From an uncultured Bacteroidota bacterium (lineage in GTDB: Bacteria > Bacteroidota > Bacteroidia > Chitinophagales > Chitinophagaceae), in NCBI GenBank assembly GCA_903839875.1, contig CAIMDZ010000198.1, forward strand, positions 1 to 46,761: a stretch of DNA of 46,761 nt, read 5' to 3'. The notes beneath the pieces were generated by a model, which worked only from the letters and a program-made list of their open reading frames with translations, was not told the DNA's origin and made no database searches. Positions 26,016 through 33,842 of the stretch are shown here, in pieces. Each line of letters begins with the position of its first letter. Within the stretch, counting starts at the first letter, position 1. Made by a program: the position numbers and the translations under genes.

Positions 26016-27617
26016 TTATTTTTTCTTCGCAGCGCTTTTTGGAGCAGCATGCTTAGCAGTTGGTTTTACTTCTTCTTCAACTTCTATACCACCATCTATA
26101 TCCAGCATTTTTTCCAGCTGGTGAACTTTCTTTTTCAGTTCGTAAATGGTTTTATAAACCTCATCCAGTTCGCTGCGGGTAGCAACAGGGATGTCTTTAA
26201 GCATCTTTTCTGTTTGGGTATCGGTGTCTTTACGGATCTTATTTTGTAAAGCGCTTACTTCAGCCATCAGTTTGCTGTATTCAGTGCTTTCAAACAAAGA
26301 AACGAATACTTTATCGCTGATGTTCATCCAATCCTGGTACAGGTCAATGATGCTGGTTACTTCTTTGCCTTCTTTCATTTTATGGGCAGTATGCTCAGCA
26401 AGCTTGTCCATTACTTTAGCACCCTGGTTGTATACCATGAACTGCAGTTCTGCATTCTTCATATTATACTCCATGATCTTGTTGCTGATGTCGTTCCAGT
26501 CCTGCATTGTTTTAGTATACTGGTTTGGAGGCATCAGTTTAGTGAAAGGAGCAACAGCTTCATTTACCTGGTTCTGCCATTTGGTGTATTCATTATAAAT
26601 ATTATTGAGCGGATTTTGCGTATTACCAAATTTGCTCATCATGTCGCGCATCTGGTGGTAGCCACTCATTCCGCTGTCGGTCATTTTCTTCATGCCTTCA
26701 GTCATCATGCCGCTCATCTTATTCATATATTCACGGCCGCTTTCCGGCATAAAACCGAAGAACTTGTCCATGAACTCTTTATAAGTTTCAGGGTTCATCA
26801 GTTTCTTGTATTCATCCATGCTGAAAGTCTTGTCCTGCATGGATTTTATCATCGGCATCCACATTTCAGCAAACTTTGTGAAACCTTCTGCAGAGTTGAT
26901 CATATTCTTATAGGCATCCTGGGCAGTTCCGTTCTCAAAATTTTTCTGAAAATCAGTGAAAGTGCTGGTCAGTGTTTTGTAGTAATTAGTGAACATATCG
27001 GTCATGCTCTCGGTAGATTTTTTGAAAGCATCGTTGTTTAGCGGATTCATCTGCTGCATCTGGTTCATCCAGTTGTTTGCATTCATCTGGTTCATCATAT
27101 CAGTAAAAGGATTGGAAAAATTGTTCAGGCTGTTTTGCCAGTTTGCGAAAGGATTAGCTGCGCCTGTCCATGCCGCGAACGGGTTATTGTTTGCTCCCAT
27201 CCATGCTGCGAACGGATTATTGTTAGCGCCTGAGATATTTGTAAAAGGGTTTGTGTGAGCGCCGGCACCAAATTTCTTAGCAGATTCCTGGCTCATTTCC
27301 CATATCTGTTTAGCCCATGTTGCCTGTGTATTCAGCCAGTTTTCAAGGAATTCGTTACCGGCTGCAGTGGTCTCTTTTGCCTTAGCGCCATCGGTTTTGG
27401 TTTTTCCGTTTTCTGTGGAAGTTGCAGCGCCGGTTGCTTTGGTAAAGAAGTTTTTCTGGGTATCGAGCCAGTTCTTATACCATTCGTTACCTTTCTCAAT
27501 TGTTTCAGTGAGTGGGTTATTACCTGCAGTGAATTTCTTTGTACTTTCAACTACATTATCCAATACCTTTTTCTGGGTATCCAGGATGTTTTCGACTAAA
27601 TTACTGTTTGTGGCCAT
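26016..27617 (-). CDS. phaE: PhaE-like polyhydroxyalkanoate synthase subunit
   Basis: A 533-residue protein whose C-terminal 200 residues resemble PhaE, the accessory subunit of class III polyhydroxyalkanoate synthase. Typical are the WMNISDKVFVSLFESTEYS helix and the VATRSELDEVYKTIYELKKK segment followed by a coiled coil. The N-terminal half is unusually long, with Trp-containing repeats (two DTQK/NTQATW blocks, then about 120-165 with four NPF(A/T) motifs) and a Met/Asn-rich stretch. The tail is Lys/Ala-rich (KHAAPKSAAKKK), as in phasins of the PhaF type. PhaE lacks catalysis and needs PhaC, which is not in this window. The PhaJ-like gene is divergent from it. Confidence 0.75.
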   Translation of the reverse strand: MATNSNLVENILDTQKKVLDNVVESTKKFTAGNNPLTETIEKGNEWYKNWLDTQKNFFTKATGAATSTENGKTKTDGAKAKETTAAGNEFLENWLNTQATWAKQIWEMSQESAKKFGAGAHTNPFTNISGANNNPFAAWMGANNNPFAAWTGAANPFANWQNSLNNFSNPFTDMMNQMNANNWMNQMQQMNPLNNDAFKKSTESMTDMFTNYYKTLTSTFTDFQKNFENGTAQDAYKNMINSAEGFTKFAEMWMPMIKSMQDKTFSMDEYKKLMNPETYKEFMDKFFGFMPESGREYMNKMSGMMTEGMKKMTDSGMSGYHQMRDMMSKFGNTQNPLNNIYNEYTKWQNQVNEAVAPFTKLMPPNQYTKTMQDWNDISNKIMEYNMKNAELQFMVYNQGAKVMDKLAEHTAHKMKEGKEVTSIIDLYQDWMNISDKVFVSLFESTEYSKLMAEVSALQNKIRKDTDTQTEKMLKDIPVATRSELDEVYKTIYELKKKVHQLEKMLDIDGGIEVEEEVKPTAKHAAPKSAAKKK

Positions 27618-27949
27618 AATCTTGTTTTTATTAGTTTAAAAAATATGCTTAAAAAAGTTGTTCAAAAAGAAATTTTACCTATTTTAGCAAAAGAAATTCA
27701 CCTGATAATGCGCCGATCTGTCCACACCTTTTGCAAAGGCGCTGCAAAACTACTCAAGTTTTAGTTAAACAAATGTAAAATCGGCTATTATTAGCGGAAA
27801 TAACAATTAATTAATGGCATTGAATTGGCCTAAACCCTTTACAGTAAAGGATTTAGACAGTATTGTGCCACCCATTTTCTTATTCAAAATTTCTCATCAG
27901 TTCGTCGTAAAAAAAAATCCATTACTTTCGCAGCCCAAAAAACAAAACT
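27618..27949. other. Divergent promoter region between phaE and phaJ
   Basis: A 332-bp AT-rich stretch separating the two divergent genes. The phaJ-side -7 box TACTTTCG is at 27923-27930. I see no ORF and no strong hairpin. Confidence 0.5.
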
Positions 27950-28360
27950 ATGTTACAAATCGGTGATGAGTTCCGTCATAAATTCAATTACACACAAGAA
28001 GATGTGGATACCTATGCGCGCGTAAGCGGCGATGTGAATCCCCTGCACATAGACCCTGCGGCAGGCAAGGCCAGCATGTTTGGTCGCAACATCATACACG
28101 GCTTTTTAGGTGCCAGTGTATTCACGAAAATATTCGGTGCATTATGGTATGCCGATGGTCATGTGTATCTGACACAAAATATTAAATGGCTTAAACCCAT
28201 GTTTGTGAATACTGAGTATGAAGCTGTGGTAAAAGTGAAAGAGATTTTCAAGGAGAAAAACCGCATACTATATGAGTGTGCTGTCTATGATGTAGCAACC
28301 GGTGACCAGACAATAGCAGGTGAAGCCATGTTGCTGAATAAGAAACAGTATATCTGGTAG
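27950..28360 (+). CDS. phaJ: MaoC-like (R)-specific enoyl-CoA hydratase
   Basis: A 136-residue single-hotdog hydratase 2 protein. The active-site motif is SGDVNPLHIDPAAGKASMFGRNIIHG, containing the catalytic Asp and His (Asp-Val-Asn-Pro-Leu-His). It converts trans-2-enoyl-CoA to (R)-3-hydroxyacyl-CoA and so links beta-oxidation to polyhydroxyalkanoate monomers. The length is normal. Location next to a phaE-like gene strengthens the PhaJ reading, although a general role as dehydratase is possible. Confidence 0.85.
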   Translation: MLQIGDEFRHKFNYTQEDVDTYARVSGDVNPLHIDPAAGKASMFGRNIIHGFLGASVFTKIFGALWYADGHVYLTQNIKWLKPMFVNTEYEAVVKVKEIFKEKNRILYECAVYDVATGDQTIAGEAMLLNKKQYIW

Positions 28361-28391
28361 ATAAATAATTCCGCCATTACCGTATGCTTCC

Positions 28392-28540
28392 GGCCATTGT
28401 CATTAGTTAAGCAAGCCCGATGGGCTTTTCCGTGAATAGCCGTGGGTGAAACCCACGGAAAACATTGAATTTAACATAAACCCCGAAGGGGTTTCCCGTG
28501 TCTTGGTAACACAATTATTGCTTAATTAAATGACATTGTA
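28392..28540. mobile_element. Structured miniature element, family 2, copy A
   Basis: A 149-bp element with imperfect terminal inverted repeats (ATTGTCATTAGTTAAGCAA and its partner TTGCTTAATTAAATGACATT). Inside are three hairpins: GCCC-GAT-GGGC, CCGTGGGT-GAA-ACCCACGG and AACCCC-GAA-GGGGTT. A 150-bp copy lies at 36368-36517 with matching ends, order and spacing. It has no ORF. It resembles the REP/RAYT-mobilised repeats of Bacteroidota. Confidence 0.75.
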
Positions 28541-28710
28541 CTATGGGCTGCGGTAATTGCTATTTACGTAAATATTGGGAAAAGATTCCTTAAATCTTCC
28601 GGCGTCCTGCCCTTCTCCCTGCCGGCGATACTGATTTTTCCTGGTCCCCTAAATGGAAGATTAGTAATTAATTATGATAATATCCCCCTTTCTGTTCATT
28701 ACTTCGGTTG

Positions 28711-28718
28711 TATATTTG
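28711..28718 (+). promoter_or_regulatory. TAnnTTTG -7 box for sppA
   Basis: TATATTTG, 17 nt before the ATG at 28736, with TTTC (28689-28692) 18 bp upstream of it as a near-consensus -33 element. Confidence 0.55.
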
Positions 28719-28735
28719 CAACTTAATCACAAATT

Positions 28736-30526
28736 ATGAAAGAGTTTTTTAAGATGTTTTTCGCATCGCTATTGGCAATGATAATTGCCAGTGTTATAAG
28801 TATTGGTATTTTCATAGCTGCTATCGTTGGTATGGTAAATGGTTTATCCAGCTCACTTTCTGAAAAGGATGGCAAGAAAACTACCGGCAATATTATCGTC
28901 ATAGATTTCGCGAAACGTTTGCATGAGCAAGGCCAGGTAAATTCATTGGCAGTATTAAGTAATGGCAGTGAATATGAGGCCGGCCTTTATGACGTTATAA
29001 AATCAATTGGCCATGCCAAAACAGATGCAAATATTAAAGGCATATTGCTGAAGCTATGCCCTTCGCCAAACGGTTGGGCTACCATGCAGCAATTAAGGGC
29101 TGCACTGGAGGATTTTAAAACGTCCGGTAAATTTATTTACGCATATGGCGAGGATATTACACAGGGAGCATACTTCGCTGCCAGCGCTGCAGACAGTATT
29201 TACCTGAACCCTGCAGGCAACCTGGAGCTGAAAGGATTTGCAACAGTGCTTGCTTATTTTAAAGGGACGCTTGAAAAACTGGAGTTACAACCTGAAATTT
29301 ATTATGCAGGCAAATTCAAAAGCGCCACTGAACCATTCAGGGCATATAAAATAAGTGAACCCAACAGGCAGCAGATTGTTGCGTTCCAAAAGAGTATCTG
29401 GGACCAGTTCCTGGAAGGTTCGGCTAATTATGCACATGCCGATAAGGAAGCAATCAATGATCTGGCTGTGAAAGGAGTGGTACAGTTCCCCGCCGATGCA
29501 TTGAAAAACAAGCTGGTTGCGGGTTTGCTTTACTGGGATCAGGTTGAGCAAAGGATCCGTAACAAAACAGGTCTTGCAGGCTCTGCCGAAATAAAGTATG
29601 TTTCAATAAGTGATTATGCTGCATCCAATAAACGGGATACAAAAATTTCAGACAACAGGATTGCAGTCCTTTTTGCAGAAGGGAATATTGTAGATGGAGA
29701 AGAATCCGACGAGCATCAGATAGCATCAAAAACCTTTTGTGAGGAAATAAGGAAAGTGGCAAAAGATGACAAAATTAAGGTAGTTGTTTTACGTGTTAAT
29801 TCGCCGGGAGGCAGTGCACTGGCATCAGAAGTAATATTGCGTGAACTCACCCTGCTGAAACAGAAAAAACACCTCATAGTTTCTATGGGAGATTACGCGG
29901 CGTCAGGTGGGTATTATATAGCCAGCCTGGCTGACAGCATTTTTGCTATGCCCAATACCCTTACAGGAAGTATAGGCGTATTCAGCGTATTGTTCAGTAT
30001 GGACAAACTGATGAAAAATAAAATGGGGGTTACCTTTGATGAAGTGAAAAACGCTCCTTATGCGGATGTGCCGACATCGTCACGGCCATTGACGCCTGCT
30101 GAAGGCCAGCGTATACAAAATGCCGTAGATACCGTTTATTCCCTCTTCAAAAATCATGTTGCGGTTGGCAGGCGTCTGTCCGCTGCAGATGTGGATTCCA
30201 TAGCCCAGGGCAGGGTATGGACCGGCAGCGATGCAAGTAAAATAGGTCTGGTGGATCACCTGGGCGGACTGGACAAGGCTATTGCATGCGCGGCAACTAT
30301 GGCAAATCTTAAAGATTATAAAGTAGTTACTTATCCTGAGCCTGCTGATAAATTGAATATGCTGCTGAAAAAATTTGGTTCAAAAGCGGATGCAAAAATA
30401 GCTGTGAAGTCAGCGATTAAAGAAGAGATGGGCGAAGAGTTTGACTGGGTATTTAAGATACAGGACTTGCGCAAAATGAATGGTAAAGCCCTTATGGCAA
30501 TGCCTTTTTTGCCAAGGGTGAACTGA
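28736..30526 (+). CDS. sppA: Signal peptide peptidase SppA (67K type)
   Basis: A 596-residue serine protease of family S49 that degrades cleaved signal peptides in the inner membrane. It has one N-terminal membrane helix (about 8-32) and two tandem S49 domains. The general-base Lys195 lies in the YKSA-like FKSATEPF. The nucleophile Ser390 is in GDYAASGGYYIAS, which are the E. coli Lys209 and Ser409 counterparts. The LTGSIGVF segment follows. The length and both-domain architecture fit the long form. It is the first gene after the repeat element and has its own promoter. Confidence 0.93.
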   Translation: MKEFFKMFFASLLAMIIASVISIGIFIAAIVGMVNGLSSSLSEKDGKKTTGNIIVIDFAKRLHEQGQVNSLAVLSNGSEYEAGLYDVIKSIGHAKTDANIKGILLKLCPSPNGWATMQQLRAALEDFKTSGKFIYAYGEDITQGAYFAASAADSIYLNPAGNLELKGFATVLAYFKGTLEKLELQPEIYYAGKFKSATEPFRAYKISEPNRQQIVAFQKSIWDQFLEGSANYAHADKEAINDLAVKGVVQFPADALKNKLVAGLLYWDQVEQRIRNKTGLAGSAEIKYVSISDYAASNKRDTKISDNRIAVLFAEGNIVDGEESDEHQIASKTFCEEIRKVAKDDKIKVVVLRVNSPGGSALASEVILRELTLLKQKKHLIVSMGDYAASGGYYIASLADSIFAMPNTLTGSIGVFSVLFSMDKLMKNKMGVTFDEVKNAPYADVPTSSRPLTPAEGQRIQNAVDTVYSLFKNHVAVGRRLSAADVDSIAQGRVWTGSDASKIGLVDHLGGLDKAIACAATMANLKDYKVVTYPEPADKLNMLLKKFGSKADAKIAVKSAIKEEMGEEFDWVFKIQDLRKMNGKALMAMPFLPRVN

Positions 30527-30659
30527 TAATGTTAGGAGGACTTTGGCGTTAACCGTGGAAACAGATCGCCGATAGACTCTTTAGTCCTGTTCAGCATCTG
30601 AAATGCTCTACGTTGAGAACTTGCGATTGGCATTAGTTTGGGGTTTTATTATTTGTTTT

Positions 30660-31109
30660 ATGAAGGCAATTATTTTCCCGGCTTTGTTGCTAATAAATCT
30701 CACCTGCGCAGCTCAAACTGCCAAAAAAGCTCATTTTTATTGTTTGCCTTGCAGTGACATCAAAATATACAAACTAATCCATGATGCAGGAAAGGTTCCG
30801 GAAGAGGATATGTATTGTTTTATCAGGAGCTGGGGTTTAGAAGTTTGCCGGAACAATGTAGAGTATTCAGAAGAAGCAAATGAAATACTGTTTGATCTGT
30901 TGCGAAATCGTCCGGCTGAAGTGATCGAAATACTGGAAACATACCCTGGGCTAAATAATAAATATTTGTACCAGGAAGTTCAGAGTCCTTTGACAGATGA
31001 TTATGACCTGAAAGAAGTTTTTGCAGCTATAGATAGTGTCAAATCCAGCAGTTCGGCGAAAATGAAACTGTTACTTGCTGTTAAAATCGCCGAAGCAAGA
31101 AATAATTAG
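30660..31109 (+). CDS. Small exported protein, unknown function
   Basis: A 149-residue protein with a probable signal peptide (MKAIIFPALLLINLTCAAQ), two Cys in FYCLPCSD and more in YCFIRSWGLEVC. The remainder is alpha-helical and acidic (KEVFAAIDSV). The frame is open from 30603, but the ATG at 30660 begins the signal sequence. No family is recognised. It precedes surE by 24 bp, so read-through is possible, yet surE has its own promoter box. Confidence 0.55.
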   Translation: MKAIIFPALLLINLTCAAQTAKKAHFYCLPCSDIKIYKLIHDAGKVPEEDMYCFIRSWGLEVCRNNVEYSEEANEILFDLLRNRPAEVIEILETYPGLNNKYLYQEVQSPLTDDYDLKEVFAAIDSVKSSSSAKMKLLLAVKIAEARNN

Positions 31110-31122
31110 CTGAATCTAATAG

Positions 31123-31130
31123 TAAATTTG
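31123..31130 (+). promoter_or_regulatory. TAnnTTTG -7 box abutting the surE start
   Basis: TAAATTTG ends just 3 nt before the ATG at 31134. A normal transcription start about 5-8 nt downstream of this box would fall at the ATG, giving a leaderless surE message. Confidence 0.5.
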
Positions 31131-31133
31131 CCC

Positions 31134-31913
31134 ATGCAAAAGCAAAAACCGGTGATACTCATCACCAACGATGATGGTATCAATGCTCCCGGTATCCGTT
31201 CATTAGTTGAATCAGTAAAAGACCTTGGTGAGGTGATTGTAGTTGCTCCGGACAGCCCGCAATCGGGTATGGGCCATGCAATAACAATCGGCACTCCGCT
31301 AAGATTGAATAAAGTTGAAGTATTTGAAGGGATTGCATCGTGGGAGTGCAGTGGTACCCCTGCCGATTGTGTAAAACTGGCACGTGATAAAATACTGCAC
31401 CGTAAACCAGACATTTGCCTCAGCGGCATTAATCACGGCGCCAATCATTCCATTAATATTATTTATTCAGGCACCATGAGCGCTGCCATGGAAGCAGCCA
31501 TAGAAGGTGTTCCGTCTATCGGGTTGTCTCTGCTCGATTATAAATTTGATGCTGATTTTACAGTGGCAAAGCAGGTTGCGCACACACTCACCCGCAGAAT
31601 GCTTGCAAAACCCATGCCAGAACATATTTTGCTGAATGTGAATATTCCAATAACTACTCTGACTGATTTTAAAGGCCTGAAAATATGCCGGCAGGCCTAC
31701 GCGAAATGGGCTGAAGAGTTTGACCACCGTGTTGATCCAAGGGGTAAAGATTATTACTGGATGGTGGGTAAATTTGTAAACATGGATCAGCATTCCGGTA
31801 CCGATGTTGATGCGTTAAAGGCAGGGTATGCATCGGTGGTACCAATAAAAATAGACTTTACGGATATGAAGATGAAAGAATGGATGGAGCGGGAGTGGCA
31901 GGATTTTGTTTAG
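31134..31913 (+). CDS. surE: 5'/3'-nucleotidase SurE
   Basis: It removes phosphate from nucleoside 5'- and 3'-monophosphates in the cytoplasm. The 259-residue product has the SurE signature LITNDDGINAPGI at the N-terminus (metal-binding Asp-Asp), then WECSGTPADCVKLA, LSGINHGANHSINIIYSGTM and AAMEAAIEGVPSIGLS. A TTG at 31128 lies in the promoter box. The ATG at 31134 fits the family start. The gene follows a small exported protein gene. Confidence 0.92.
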   Translation: MQKQKPVILITNDDGINAPGIRSLVESVKDLGEVIVVAPDSPQSGMGHAITIGTPLRLNKVEVFEGIASWECSGTPADCVKLARDKILHRKPDICLSGINHGANHSINIIYSGTMSAAMEAAIEGVPSIGLSLLDYKFDADFTVAKQVAHTLTRRMLAKPMPEHILLNVNIPITTLTDFKGLKICRQAYAKWAEEFDHRVDPRGKDYYWMVGKFVNMDQHSGTDVDALKAGYASVVPIKIDFTDMKMKEWMEREWQDFV

Positions 31914-31995
31914 GGTGCTTACCAATAAAATCAACTCAAAAAGTTCAGTTTGTTCTACACTCAACAAATGTATTTCCTATAACTATTTTTATGCT

Positions 31996-32003
31996 TATCT
32001 TTG
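31996..32003 (+). promoter_or_regulatory. TAnnTTTG -7 box for the MazF-like pair
   Basis: TATCTTTG lies 4 nt before the ATG at 32008, with TTTC at 31973-31976 about 19 bp upstream. The message should be leaderless or nearly so. Confidence 0.6.
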
Positions 32004-32007
32004 CTAA

Positions 32008-32769
32008 ATGCTATCTACAGCTAAAAACTATGATGTCATTTGTTTGCAAATGAGGAACTACTTACCTCTGTTGGAAACGCCTATTAAAAAGGAAACAACT
32101 AAATTTTTAAATGAAGTAAAGACGGTATTAACAAGCGGAGAATCAATTAAACCTCATTTAGACAAATTAATACCTCAAATTTTTAATTTTCGTATTAAGG
32201 CGCTTAAATGGCTGTGCGAGAAATCGAACATTGATCTGCTGGAGATGATTGATGAAGCGTATCCTCAGATTGAAGAACTTAAAAACAATCCGAAACTTGC
32301 AATATTAGCAGATAACATCTTGTTTGCGCTACGATGTAATGGGAGGGTAGTTAAGGCGCTTTATTCCACAGGAGATGTCACTAATGAACATATTACAGAG
32401 CATTTCTCAAATGCACCTGTAGTCACCTATGATCAGTTTTTAGGTACGCTTGCCTTTAGTATTCCTGATGAATATGCAGTACAAAAGTTGGCTGATTGGG
32501 TAAATTCTTCCCTATATATTGAATTCATCATTGTCGCAACTACAATTATTCATGAGGAAAACATAAAAATTTCAGATAGGTTAATTAATGAGATGGCATT
32601 CCTGGTTGCAAATGCCGCACAGGAATATATTGCGATCTCTACTGAAATTGGGTTACTTCAGACACGCTCAACCCCACATACCTATTTCGGGGTGGTTGAC
32701 AAAAAAGACCTGAAAGAGCAAAAATATTTAGCCGATTTGGGGCTTTTTGAATTAGGTAAAATATTTTAA
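32008..32769 (+). CDS. Unfamiliar 253-residue partner of MazF-like toxin
   Basis: A 253-residue, soluble, helix-rich protein that I do not recognise. Residues about 15-100 carry paired helices (KKETTKFLNEVKTVL, FNFRIKALKWLCEK). The C-terminal part (GTLAFSIPDEYAVQKLADW, EFIIVATTIIHEENIKISDRLI) is also helical and is followed by a loop with THTYFG-like residues. There is no DNA-binding motif. The stop is 8 bp before the GTG of the MazF-like gene, and both share one promoter. This layout suggests a toxin partner or antitoxin, but it is far longer than classical MazE. Confidence 0.6.
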   Translation: MLSTAKNYDVICLQMRNYLPLLETPIKKETTKFLNEVKTVLTSGESIKPHLDKLIPQIFNFRIKALKWLCEKSNIDLLEMIDEAYPQIEELKNNPKLAILADNILFALRCNGRVVKALYSTGDVTNEHITEHFSNAPVVTYDQFLGTLAFSIPDEYAVQKLADWVNSSLYIEFIIVATTIIHEENIKISDRLINEMAFLVANAAQEYIAISTEIGLLQTRSTPHTYFGVVDKKDLKEQKYLADLGLFELGKIF

Positions 32770-32777
32770 GTATAGGG

Positions 32778-33125
32778 GTGCATAATTTCCAAAAAGGCGA
32801 TATCGTAAACGTTGACTTGGGCGAACCACCTAAGGAGGTAAAGGGCCATGAACAAGGTTTCCAACGCCCATGCATAATTATTAAATCATTTCTGCAATTA
32901 CATCTTGCAATAATTGCATCATGTACTACCCAGGTGCCTAAGTACAACCATTATACCATAGTAAAGTTACTTAAGGGCTCAGGAGGATTATCGAAAGATT
33001 CCTTTGTTTTGTGCCACCAGATCAGGGCAATTTCTTTTGATAGAATAATCAGCAAACAAGAGAGTATTGACAAAAAAGATTTTCTGAAAATTCAGGCTGT
33101 TTTAATTGATACTTTGGAGCTATAA
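32778..33125 (+). CDS. MazF/PemK-family endoribonuclease toxin
   Basis: A 115-residue protein with the MazF/PemK fold: GDIVNVDLGEPP (strand 1), the RPCIIIKS segment with the conserved Arg-Pro, AIIASCTTQVP, and DSFVLCHQIRAISFDRI. Members cleave mRNA at short sequences. The start is GTG, supported by MHNFQKGDIV fitting the family. It is translationally linked to the upstream 253-residue gene, which is the presumed partner. A divergent Cys-rich gene follows. Confidence 0.85.
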   Translation: MHNFQKGDIVNVDLGEPPKEVKGHEQGFQRPCIIIKSFLQLHLAIIASCTTQVPKYNHYTIVKLLKGSGGLSKDSFVLCHQIRAISFDRIISKQESIDKKDFLKIQAVLIDTLEL

Positions 33126-33162
33126 TCCGTAATCTATTCAATAACAAACAGTAGTTCCTCAC

Positions 33163-33357
33163 TCACATCGGCGTCCCCATATTTTTATCAGCTATCTCCT
33201 TCAGGCAATCAGCGCAATAACAATCACCATTTTCGAGCATTGGTAATTTCTTTGGCAGATTGCTGCACCAGCATTCTTCTGGTTTGCATACGAAAGTTGC
33301 CTTGCAAAGGGGGCATACTTTAAGTGTATCTTTTACTTCCGGTATCATAATAGACAA
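33163..33357 (-). CDS. Cysteine-rich CWC-type protein
   Basis: A 64-residue protein with CPLCKATF, CWCSNLPKKLP and CYCADCL, the Cys pattern of the Cys_rich_CWC family. It probably binds one or two zinc ions. The function of the family is unknown. The first residues offer two possible starts (33357 and 33348). It stands alone and converges with the MazF-like gene. Confidence 0.8.
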   Translation of the reverse strand: MSIMIPEVKDTLKVCPLCKATFVCKPEECWCSNLPKKLPMLENGDCYCADCLKEIADKNMGTPM

Positions 33358-33600
33358 ACCTAAAAAATCTTTGCATTGTAATAAATGATTTTAGTCATGT
33401 GAGGAATAGCTTTACCAAAACATTATTGAAATACTTTTTCATATCGCTATGACCGTAATCATATTTTTAAAGCTATGATAAAGATAATTTTGTCTAAAAT
33501 ATGGAATATCGTTCTGAAAATATTCGCATAAGGGAAATTTCTGGTAGCGGTAGGGAATTTTAAAATAAATGTACATACACAATAACTAAATATACAGCAT

Positions 33601-33831
33601 ATGGCAAAAGTAAAAGGTGAGATAGTCGTAAATACCGAACGATGCAAAGGCTGTGAACTTTGCGTTCCTGTTTGCAAAGAAAAAACAATTGCAATGTCAG
33701 CGAATTTAAATAGCAAAGGATACCACTATGCATCAAGTACAAATGAAGATTGCAATGGTTGCACCAATTGCGCATTGGTTTGTCCTGATGGGGCTATAAC
33801 AGTTTACCGGGTAAAATTAGAATTAGCATAA
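33601..33831 (+). CDS. korD: 4Fe-4S ferredoxin subunit of 2-oxoacid oxidoreductase
   Basis: A 76-residue two-cluster ferredoxin-like subunit. Two CxxCxxCxxxC motifs are present: CKGCELCVPVC and CNGCTNCALVC, each able to hold a 4Fe-4S cluster. It starts the operon D-A-B-C that encodes a 2-oxoacid:ferredoxin oxidoreductase (KorDABC or VorDABC type). Length is usual for a delta subunit. The next gene starts 12 bp downstream. Confidence 0.92.
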   Translation: MAKVKGEIVVNTERCKGCELCVPVCKEKTIAMSANLNSKGYHYASSTNEDCNGCTNCALVCPDGAITVYRVKLELA

Positions 33832-33842
33832 AAAATAAAAAA

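Larger units (their letters stand above)
28361..28735. other. Intergenic region with a miniature element
   Basis: The 375-bp gap holds the 150-bp structured element at 28392-28540, a TC-rich stretch and the sppA promoter at 28711-28718. I see no coding ORF. Confidence 0.6.

Noticed and set aside
26382-27041. 219-residue open frame on the plus strand
   Set aside because: It is the complement of the phaE-like gene; the composition follows the antisense of its Met/Asn-rich sequence.
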